61,554 nt of DNA, taken from positions 1 through 61,554 of the forward strand of contig MSJI02000013.1 in the NCBI GenBank assembly GCA_001931905.2, read 5' to 3'. A program made the position numbers and the translations under genes. This document shows positions 20,964 to 31,300 of the stretch, piece by piece; position 1 is the stretch's first letter, and the number at the start of each line of letters is the position of its first letter. Origin of the DNA: Cladosporium sp. IMV 00045. Lineage: Eukaryota; Ascomycota; Dothideomycetes; Cladosporiales; Cladosporiaceae. A model generated the notes under the pieces. That model searched no databases, was not told the origin of the DNA, and saw nothing but the letters and a program-made list of their open reading frames with translations.

Positions 20964-22677
20964 CTACGACCTGATACTCCTGGCGGAGTTATCCAGTTTT
21001 GAGAGCAGGACGTTCAGATCGGAAGAGCAGGTGGCGGTGGAAGTCGAGACGGAAGATGCAGAAGTCGAGTAGGCGGCGAGAAGATCAGCAGGGTTGGGAC
21101 CGGTGGGCAAGTCGGTGACGGCGAAGGCGTTGACACTTTGGTAGCCGTAGTTGTTGCTCATGGGCTGGAGACTGTTGATGTTGAGTTTGCTGAAGTCGTT
21201 CTCGGGGATCATGGCCAGGCCGACGCGCTCGTTGCCGTTAGGTTGCTGCTGGGTGGGAGCTTGGGGTTGTTGTTGAGGAATTTGCAATTGAGAGGCATCA
21301 AAGTTCATGAACTCGGGCTTGACGTCTTCCTGGGGAGGCTGAGGTTGGACGGGAGTAGTCTGCTGTTGGGGTTGCGGTTGCTGCTGAGCCGGCTGCTGAG
21401 GGGTAGGTGTGGGTTGGGCGACCTTCTGCTGGAGCTGACCAAGACCAAGAGAGGAAGGGTCGGCGCTGAGATCGTTGAGGAAAGGCGTGAAGGCAGGGTG
21501 GCGAAGGAGGGTCTCAATGAGGCCACGGTAGCGCTCGTTCTCTTGGAGAAGTGCGGTGTTTTCGCTGCGGAGGTTGTTGGCGTCCTGAGTCTTGAGAGCG
21601 ATCTCGCCTTCCAGTTGGCCAATGTATTCTGTGAAATGTTAGTAAGCGTTTTCGAATAGCAGAATGACAATAAAACTCACCCTTTCTTCTGGAGCGGAAG
21701 GCGCGAGCTGACACCTTGTTCCTGAGCTGACGGCGTTCCTTGCTGGAGAGCTTCTTACCCTCCTCAGAAGCGAGAAGACGCTCGTCCTCGTCCATCTCTT
21801 CCTCATCCTTCCTCATTCTGGCGATTTGAGGGAGAAGGTTGTCAGGAGAGCCAGCATCGTCGGCAGAAGCAGTGCTGTTGTTGCGCATCTGGTTTAGCAG
21901 ACGCGAGATGGACTCCTCAACATGCGGTTCGGTGGCGTGCGAAGGACGCTTGCCATTGCCATGGCTCTGCTGCTGAGCAGACGAGCCTTGGCTCTGGTTC
22001 TGGGAAGCATTGGCAGCTTGGCGGTACTGTTGCTGCTGAGCCTGCAGCTTCATCTGACGCTGCTGCATCGCCTGAGTTTGAGCAGCCTTTTGCATGGCGA
22101 CCTGCTGAGCCTGCTGAGAGTGCATGCCAGGCCAGAGACGACCGACATTGCTGGGAGGCTCATCTTGGCCGCCAAGGGTGTTTGGGTTGACAAAGGTAGC
22201 AGAAGGGCTGTCGGTGTTGCCAGGAGGGAAAAACATGGGTGGCGGCATGGCGGCGGCCTGGGGCTGGTTGAAGTCCATACCCATCTCGGCATCCATGTCG
22301 ATACCAGAAGACCAGCCACTGGCGAATCCGGCGTCCATGTTCATGTCGATTCCAGAGTTGAAGCCATCCATCATCTGAGGCTGGTTCATGGGCATGCTCT
22401 GGAGGCTTCCAATGGGCAAGCCGACCTGCTGCTTGTATTGGGTGTAGTCGTGGCTAGGGCCATTGAAGTGCTGGCGCTCCTCGGGCTGGTCGAAGGGCGA
22501 AAGAGAGTTCCAGTCCTGGCCAGCCGCCTGCGGCGTGGCATCAGGGCGTGATGAGGTAGGGTTGATGGGCGAGGGCTGAGCGCCGCCCTGGTTGAAGTCG
22601 AAGAAAGAGTCCATGTCGAAGTTTTCGGTCTTGAGAGTCGGTCTGCTTCCCATTGCAGGATGTTGCTGAGCAGCCAT
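20964..22677 (-). CDS. bZIP transcription factor with Gln-rich regions, 553 aa
   Basis: Two exons on the minus strand: 21681-22677 and 20964-21628. The intron (GTGAGT donor, CACAG acceptor) falls at the end of the basic region. The basic region is KERRQLRNKVSARAFRSRRK with the bZIP signature Asn320 and Arg328, followed by the leucine-zipper helix EYIGQLEGEIALKTQ and further heptads. Long Gln/Met/Pro-rich stretches lie before (about 170-240) and after (about 385-460) the bZIP and are likely activation regions. The N-terminal MDSFFDFNQ is an acidic-aromatic patch. The RNKVSARAFR basic region is typical of a conserved filamentous-fungal bZIP group, but I cannot name the orthologue with confidence. 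The gene-poor stretch to its right must contain its promoter and leader. Confidence 0.9.
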
Positions 22678-23335
22678 GTGGTGTGTGGAGGTGTGGTTGA
22701 GAGATAAGTGGCCTTTTCACGGGCGTTTGCGACGGAGTCCAGGTGGAAACGTCGCGGTCTCACGGGCTGTTGTTCTCCTCTGGAGGCGTTGGCTGTGGCG
22801 GTGAGATGCGTGGTGGAGTGTTGATGGTGAATGCAAAGTCGCAACGAGGGTGGAGAGTCGTTAGCGAATGACTGTCGATGGTGAAGATGGTGTTGTGGTG
22901 GTGTGGAAGTGATATGGAGAGTGGGTGTTTGGAGATTGGAGGCAGCGAGAATGCGGAGAGGAGGACAGACAGACAGAGAGAGAAGCGACGGACAGAAGCC
23001 AGCACGCACTAGCACCGCACACACACAACTGGCCCCGTCTGCCAACAAGCCTCAGCCCTCGCTCTTTCCCGCCAGTGAGAGGCGACCAGCCCGGGGTGCG
23101 CCTGCCAAGTTCCAAGGAGGCGCAGTGCTCCTTCCCACATCATCATCATTCATTCCCGCCTGCCGCTGCCCGCTTAGGATGGGCGAGCACACAACCGCAC
23201 CACCGTTGCCCGCACCTGAAACAGCCGTCTCCTCCTCTCACCCAATCAAATTTTTCACCGCCCCGTCGCTAGTCGGTGGATCGGTGCTGGTCCCGCCGAC
23301 CCATGAAGATTTTCTCTCTCAAGCCTCTGCCGGAC

Positions 23336-23347
23336 GACGTCACGTGA
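23336..23347. promoter_or_regulatory. Composite CRE-like/E-box motif upstream of the bZIP gene
   Basis: The sequence GACGTCACGTGA overlaps an ACGT-core bZIP site (GACGTCAC) with a CACGTG E-box. It lies about 660 bases upstream of the bZIP start codon. Motif match only; occupancy is not shown. Confidence 0.35.
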
Positions 23348-25914
23348 ATCCACTTCTCTTCCAGCCTTGGTCCAACCGTCTTCCATCGCTTCACGCCTTG
23401 CCGCCATCCCCGGCCCCAATCATCACCAAGGGCCATCTCCAAGCTGCACTCGCTCTGCATTTCCTCTCCACCGCCGGCCTTTCTGCTGTGTCTCACTGGG
23501 AGACGCGGGAGGGGCTATCTGTACCACTCAAGCACGCACATATGCATACTGCACCTACAGTAGTCGATGATCTCTGTTTACTGTTGTGAAAATCCTCCTT
23601 CTGTGCCTCTCCCTGAAAATCATCCAATTTCTCACCCAAATCTCTCTTCATTTCCTTCTCCCCTTCGTTATCGCCATCCCTCGGCACTGCTTTCCTGCTG
23701 CTATTCTCGACCATGCCTTCGCCACCGCCCTGAGCAAGTATTAGAGCGAAATTCCCACGCCGTTGCTCGCTGGCCTAAACTCACCGGATCGAGCGGGCGC
23801 TGCGCCGACGAGGCCACACATCCCAATTTTGCTTTCTCAACTTTCCCTCCGTCCTTTCGGCCTCAACTCGGCTCTCCATCTGCCCTCCAGCCAGACTTCT
23901 CCCTTGAGATCCACTTCTCACACGAGCGCACCCTTGTTCCAAAGGAGGAGCTTGTTTCTTCACCCGGCTCCCTGGGTGGAGGACGAAGACATCATCCCAA
24001 TATCGCCCAATTCAGCACACGCCGACCGGCAGGTCTCGCGCGAGTGCAAATGCCACTTCGCGGGTCGTTCTGCAAATTTGGCCAGACTCTCCAATTGCGA
24101 AGTTATGCCATAGCCTTGTCTCCCAAAACCTGGAACTCACGTCTGTGGTTTCGCTTTGAATCGGAGACACTTCACTCCAGTCGAGAATTGCAAAAGTGGA
24201 CCGGCCTGGCGCAACACTGAGAGACGAGACTTTTTGATTCGAGACTTGAGAAATCTCACAACTAACCCTCGCAACGAGCAGCCTCTAAGCTTCCTTTCTA
24301 TGATAAAATCTCGCATGGTGTCTGCAAGGGTTTCGTGCATACCTTTCCATTCAAGAAAAGCAACTACTGCAACTTACTCGATCTTGCCTCTTGCCTTTCC
24401 TGATACAAAACCCCCCTTGCCTGACCTGAAACGAGCGCGAGAAGTCAGACTTGCCAAAACCCTTGCAGCTCTCAGCTCAACATCCGAACGTTTTGATTCG
24501 GCAAATCGATGATCGTTCGGGTCTTGCTTAGTATCCGTCGTCTTATGCGCTGTGACTGAGCTACCTAGCTGACAGGCAGGGACTGAAAAGTTGTTGAGAT
24601 TTGACTCTCCTTTTGCTGCTGTCGCTACTGTAAGGGCGTTTTTGAATCGTCATATGCATCGTGCTGTTTCATTATGTTCTAGAATCGCGCCTTCCTTGCA
24701 ATATGACGTTCTTGTTCGAGAACTTGTTGAAGAGATACATGGGTTTCGGTTGATGTCCTGCTAAACCTCGCGTGTGTCAAAATGGTGGCAGCCTTACGCC
24801 CGCTCGGCCATAGGTACTAACTTTCATCCACCATCGGCGAATACATCTCTCCCGTCACGGCACTCCCTACTACTGACTACGAAACTGTCATTCTCCCAGC
24901 TGTAGCTTAAGGTATTGTCCTCCGTAATCATCAGCCCAACATAATCACACCCCAAAGAATACACACATCAAGACCAGAAGACAAGCAGAGAAAGGTCGGC
25001 ACATCGGTCTCTTCGGACAATGACGTGGTGCATTTCCCGTTCCTACCGCGCGCGCGGTCCTTGGGGACTGCGAACTCCGTGGCTTGTTATCATGGCAGTG
25101 ACGCTCACTACGACTAACGGACTTGGTTGTGAGGCTGACTTTTACTCCACGAAAGCCATTTCGCGCGCTTCTCAGCCAAGCACTTTCGCCATGTAACCTC
25201 TACCTCCTACTGTCTACATGTAAGGTATGAAGGCTGTGAGATTCAGAAAGATACGCGGCCTCGCAGCTGCCAGGTATCGTGCATGGGCAGGGCAAGGATG
25301 TTTTGCGATTCGCGGCTCGGCTCTGAACATGGAAACACCCAAACTGTCAGCACCCCGGCTTTTTCGCTGCATCAGATCTGAGAGTACGTATACCCTGCAT
25401 GCATCCATGCGCGCATTTAAAGGCTGGGAAAGCTGGGAAAGGTGGGAATTCTGCTGCCTGGAGGTGAAAAGTATCGTACCTAGTTGCTAGTTCCCAGTTG
25501 CTAGGAGGTGGAGGTGGAGGTGCGAAGCTTGACGAGCAGGGCTGCGGCGGGTGGCTGCGATGGGACGACGGCAGCTGCGGAAGGGAGGGTTCTAAAATGG
25601 GATTCTTTGAGTGGATTACTACTACGACTACTGCTGCTCAGCCTTGAAAGCATTCGTGGTCGTCGGGCATGTTTATGCTTCTGCCACCCACATGAAAATG
25701 CACCGGAGGCAGTGGTCTCCCTTCAAAAGCCACATCTCGAGCATATCATTTTCTTTTTCGCAAGACTAACGTCCCATTCCTACGGCTGAACTACATGTAC
25801 CTGATCTTCCGCCTACGAACCTGCGCACAGCGACGGCCAACAGAACCCGTATGCCTATTCCGCCAATCTGCTGACCGTCGGCCATTGGTTCTAATTATGT
25901 GCAGCCTTGCTCAC

Positions 25915-25971
25915 GGTACGTACCATGTACAGTACTGACTATGTACAGTACTGTACGGCACGGTACTGTAC
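25915..25971. repeat. Cluster of GTAC palindromes
   Basis: GTACAGTACTG occurs at 25927 and again at 25943. The second copy extends to the perfect 14-base palindrome GTACAGTACTGTAC (25943-25956), and an inverted GTACTGTAC follows at 25963-25971. It could fold as a hairpin or bind a dimeric protein; function unknown. Confidence 0.6.
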
Positions 25972-28365
25972 TTGTGGCTAGCCACTCCCTTTCTTCCTCG
26001 TAAAGTCGATTCGAGCTGAGGCTTCTTGGAGGTGAGTGATAGTATGTGGAAGGCTGGCAAGGCTGGCAAGGCTGAAGAGCTTCGTTTGCTGCGGTCGGGT
26101 CTGGTGAGGATGTGTAGCGTGTGATGTTCGTTGCCATGTCAGGTGGGAGGGGGGATGTGAGGTGAAGTTTTAGTTTCCTCAGAGTGGCATCTAAGTTGTT
26201 CAGTAAGATTATTGACCTTCTGGAGCAGCCTTGTGATGTAACTGTCTCATTCAAAGACTTTGGTCTTATGTTGAACGGTGTTTTCATGCTTATTATTCGG
26301 CCTTCTATTAGCCGCTTTGGAGCTGGTCAGTGGGCGGAAGCTAGAGGGGTAGGTGGCCTCGCGCCATCAAATACTGTACTTGGAGGTGTGATGTGATGCT
26401 CGTAGCGATGAAGATTGGAGGGAAATTTTGGGATGAGGTATGGTTCTTCATCCTCGTTTAATAGGCTCTAGCAACGTATCTTTCATTGCGATTGATTGAG
26501 GTGATCGAGCGTGAACCCTTCCATCAAGTGATGTGGCTGATGCGAGCAGAAGACCGATTTGTTGGGAAGCTGTCTTCGTGCTCCAAGCCAGAGGACGTCG
26601 GGTAGTATTTGAGTGTCCAGAAGCCTGCATAATTGATTCGGTGAGTGATGAAAGATGATCTCATGCTTGGTCTGTGTTGAAGGTATTCAACCTATATGGA
26701 AGCCTCAGTCATATGTTTGATGCTGTAACATCGTGTCGCTTGGGTATTGCTCGCCAGAAGTTGTTACTAATACTCGTTCTTGTATACGAATTTGCCGCAA
26801 CTTCGAGACAAATAACTGGTTGGGCGTCTTACTTGCTTGTTAGAAAACACCGGGCATCGTTTCGGGTGGGTTGTAAACATGGCCGAGATGGCGTTCGTGA
26901 GCTGGCTGAAATGGAACAATTTCTACTCACGACATTATATGGACAGAAACGAAGAACATATCGAAAATTACATGCCAAGAAAATGTTTGATGATTAGGAG
27001 AAGCGAGTAACAGACTGGTGTGCAGTCGTGTGGCTTTTCTTTCTATTGCTGTGTATGTCTAGATATCCCCTACGCGTGTCGATCACCGTAACATGCGTAA
27101 GGTCAATAAAAATGCATTTTGTCAGAGAGCCTATGAATCTCGTGGGAGATAGAGGTGGGTGTAATAGAATTTGGCTTTACATGTCTAGTCTAAGCTTTAT
27201 CTTTTTCTCTCCATGGTGACCTAATTCACGATATCAGCTTTGGGAGTAAATGTGAAAGAGATATGCGATTGATTGCAACTGAGCATGTTAGGTTAGACGG
27301 TTTGCGATGCATATGTTCTCGAAGTCATTCGGATCCACATGTGCATGTCGATTGTCGTGAGATTTGCTAGGCTGATATGCTACAGCATGATAATGGGGAG
27401 CGTAGAGTGCGATCCAGTGAAGGGGGATACCATTCGGGACGAGGATGTGAAAAGGCATGTCGAGGTTGACATGCTGAACGGTGTCCGAAGGTTTGCAGGT
27501 GAGATGCTGGAAGAATGTAGTACATGCGCTCTGCAAATATTCAGAAGGAAGGAGCGTCGCGTCCGAGTCCGAATTCTAAAGGCCCGCTTATAGATATTCC
27601 TCGTTTCATTCCCACCACATCTTCTTCCTCGCCAATATCAAGTGTATTCCCTTTCGTCTTCCTCGACATACTCGAGTAAAATGGGGCTCTGCTCAGGAAT
27701 ATGCAGCAGCTCAGCCATCTGCCGTACGCCCGCACCGCGCCCCGAGGCGCCCGCCTCTGCTTCTGAAGGATCAGGCAACCCCAACACCTCCGCTTCAGAA
27801 GGAGGATCTTGACTTGTCACGGAACAGTATCTCCCGAGGACCTACTGTGCCGTCGCCTTTGCTAGATAAGCGTACCGTTGGACAGCGCATCGCGACAATC
27901 AGCGCAATGGCAGATGTATACAAACTTGTATCCTCCCCCAAGGCCTCTGCTATGCCTCTTCCAGGTCCCGAGGAATCAGGCAACTTTGGCGTGACACTAA
28001 GCCAATGCAAGCCTTCACGTGTGGCTACAAGCCCAGTCCGAGTTCGAGGGACGAGATTGGACGATCACCGCCTGTTGGACCACTCTCGTTGGTGAAGCTG
28101 AACAATCCCCCTGCGCGCCATCCGCCTCGCGCGCTGCAAGTCACTTAAGCGAGTGGCAAATGCACTCTGATCATGGTACTATTATGCTGGCTCATACCTC
28201 ATCGGACAGCACCAGTTCTTCCAGCTGAATGAGGCTGCATGAGAGGCAGCACAAGATGCCCATAAGTGACCGGCTGTCCTAGGCCCTGCCTCCTCCCCCC
28301 CAAATGTCTCCCTCACTCTCCTGTAATTACCTATATGGTTCTTTCACTCGTTTACAATAACACCA

Positions 28366-31300
28366 ATGGACTTCTCATTTGGAGATTTTGAGGTACCGCC
28401 GCTCTATGTACCTGCCCTCAAATCTACGGACTTAGCGGAACGCCAGTCTATTCAAGAGGCAGGGAGCTTACGTTCAAGCACGGGAAGCCGAGAATGGAAT
28501 GACGATGAAACGCTTCAAGAGACACCTTCACAGGGACCGGTGTTCTCCCGCAGCGCATCAAGATGCGAAGAAGGACGGCCAAGCAGTGACAACCTCACTC
28601 CACTGACCGATCACACCGAACCAACACCTGAAGAAGATGACTCGACGCAGTCGATTAGAAGTGGTAACGGACCAGATGCAATCCCACCAAGACCAAAGAC
28701 AGACATAATAGCTAGGAACATCTTCACAAGCGCCATCCCGCTGGCACAAACACAGCAAATTGGCCCGCCCCGAATAGTATCTGTGACGCTAGATGGGCGG
28801 AACTACCATCCCGTCCCACTCCCGAAGCACCAAACTCCCCAAGAAGTTCGCGCTTCAATAGGAAGTTTTCTCGGCATCGCTCCTGGCACACATGTCTCCA
28901 TCTTCTTTGCCACATCGGCTGGCATGCCACATGGCGAGGCCTTGACAGATGAAAGGCTTCAGAACGAAATCCTCCTTCGTCACGATCACTCGGACAGCGC
29001 GAGACTCTGTATCTTTCCGGCAAACCATAACGACTCGTATGATGAAGATGAAAGATATGGTCTGGAATACCAAAGCGGGAATGCCAGTATTCATAATGAG
29101 ATCATGTCTTTCCACGGACATGGTTACATAGAGCACCATACAGCTTCAACCCCAAGAAGCTTGTATGCGCACTCCGCCACAGCACCAATTGGCACAAGAA
29201 ACTACTACCTCCCTGTGTCAAGCCCAGAACGCCAGATATCGTCTCAGACGCATCCCATGCCTTTCACGTCGCAAGCTCAACCGAACCTACGAATCCCAGA
29301 TCCTATACCAAGAAGAGCACAGAGTATACGACAATTCGGAAATCGAACGCTTCAGACTGGAAGCCCTCCACCGATGAATCCTGGCGAAGCTTCAGTACAC
29401 ATTTCTCGCGATTCGAGCGTGAGACTGCCTAGAAGAGGGTCTTCACAAAGCAGAAAGGTCAAGATAAGAGACGACTCGCGCGCACGAAGCACACAACCGA
29501 CTTACGCGTCTGGAGACCTCTGCGACTGCTGCAAAATCTGTGGCCACCGACGCTTCCACTGCAACGTCTGCAGGCGCGTGTACTGTGATCCTTGCTGGGA
29601 ACTCCAGTTCATACACACGGATCCCCCGTCCGATGCTAGCGCAATGCCCCACGAGAAGACTGATCCTCAGACTGCCAAGAAGATTGCCAATGTAATTAAC
29701 TCACAGCTGAAAGAAGAGCAGCGGGAAAAACTGCACATCGACGACATCAATACTACATGGTTCGGTGTCGTCCGCGAAGGACAGGAGCGCCCGCTTTTCC
29801 AAGATTACGGCCGATACGCCGCCCTTGTGGCCGATGTCAAGTCTTCGCGTCTAGGCACCATATCAGATTTGTCGTCGCCTCTTGAGTTTGGCGGTGAAAC
29901 GCTATACCCAAGCCTCGTCTCATTCGTTGGCCAGACGGGCGCTGGAAAAAGCAGTCTAATCAAGCTTCTGATCGACTTGAAATCGGACGAGGATGAAGAC
30001 TTTGCCACGCCTGTCGTTGGAGCGGCAGGGTATGATATCGCGACCTCGGAGGATGTTCATCTCTACTTGGATCCGGATTCGTTCGAGTCGCAAGCACCTT
30101 TGCTATTCGCCGATTGTGAAGGCTTAGAAGGTGGTGAACGTGACCCCGTGGGCGCAAGGCTCAAAAGAAAGATGGCCTCTTCGCAGAACGTTCAACCAAG
30201 TGGCCGTCGAAAACCTACGTCAGAGCGAGAAATTGTCTGGGCGGATACTCCTCGAAAGCAGAGTCGGAACTTTGCGGTGGCCCACCTGTATCCTCGACTT
30301 TTGTACACATTCTCGGATGTCATCGTTTTTGTTTTGAAGAATCCAAGGTCGGTCTTTGAAAGACCACTACAATAGAGAAAAGCTGACATTCGACAGGGTT
30401 GTTGAAAGTGTACTTGAGCGCCTCGTTGACTGGGCGGCTGCTGCATTGGAGAAATCTTCCAATCAACCGGTGTTGCCTCACGCCATCATCGCTTTCAATG
30501 CATCGGAGTACGGCATCCCCGAGGACCTTTGGGATGTAGACCGTGCGACCGAGGCCCTTATGGAATCTTTATCTCGCACTGTTTATCATAACGCCACTTT
30601 CAAAAAGTATGCCCAATTCTGGAGAGAAAGAGATCGCCAAATCGAAAGTGTGCAGGAGTTGGTGCTGTCGTATTACAGTTCTCTGCGTGTTGTTCGCATT
30701 CCAACTGATGGCAGGCCAAAGCTCATTCGAACACAAGTCGAGAAGCTCTCGACCATGATCCGCTGGGCTAGCAAAGAAGCTCGAGATCTCAAACTCGAAT
30801 CTGGAATGCTTCTTGACGCTGACGAGCTCCAACCATATCTCCAAGACGCATTTGACCACTTTGCTGGTAAGCTTGACACGCCATTCGACTTCGTGCAAGC
30901 TTCGTTCACCAACAGTCCAATCCCGCTTAATTTTGGAGGCAACATACTCAAACTTGCTTTGCAGGTCATGGAGCGATGGGAAGACGTGGCAAAAGCCGGC
31001 ACAATCTTTGAGGAACTTTCCTACATTGTCGCATCGAGCATCTTGTTAGATGCTACAAAGCAAAAGATCCTCGGGAGACCCGAAGAATTCTTTCCTGAAT
31101 ACATAGAGCATCTGGACAACGCTCTTGAGAACTTTTGCGATCGTCACTGGCCTTGCGAGTTTGTCGATCCGAAGCGACAGGGTGGTAGATGTGTCAATGT
31201 GCGAAGTGGGCACGGCGCGAAGGGGCATCAATCCAAGTCCGGCAAGCTACTCGCCGCAGGAGACTACATCTCCTCTTTCACTTTCGCTGGTAATAAGGAA

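Larger units (their letters stand above)
22678..28365. other. Gene-poor stretch, about 5.7 kb
   Basis: I can support no protein-coding gene here. The part next to the bZIP start (22678-23115) is C/T-rich on the bZIP strand and contains short upstream frames such as 22760-23005, which may sit in the bZIP leader. Two longer plus-strand frames (22903-23589 and 23567-24220) have no domain and look like chance in GC-rich DNA. From 24.5 to 28.3 kb frames rarely exceed 100 codons. I see no terminal inverted repeats, transposase or reverse transcriptase. Part of 27.8-28.2 kb reads like broken coding sequence but matches nothing I know. Confidence 0.5.

Noticed and set aside
22903..24220. Two plus-strand frames of 228 and 217 codons
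   Set aside because: No domain, no splice support and a composition of chance frames in GC-rich DNA; the region is more likely the bZIP promoter or leader.
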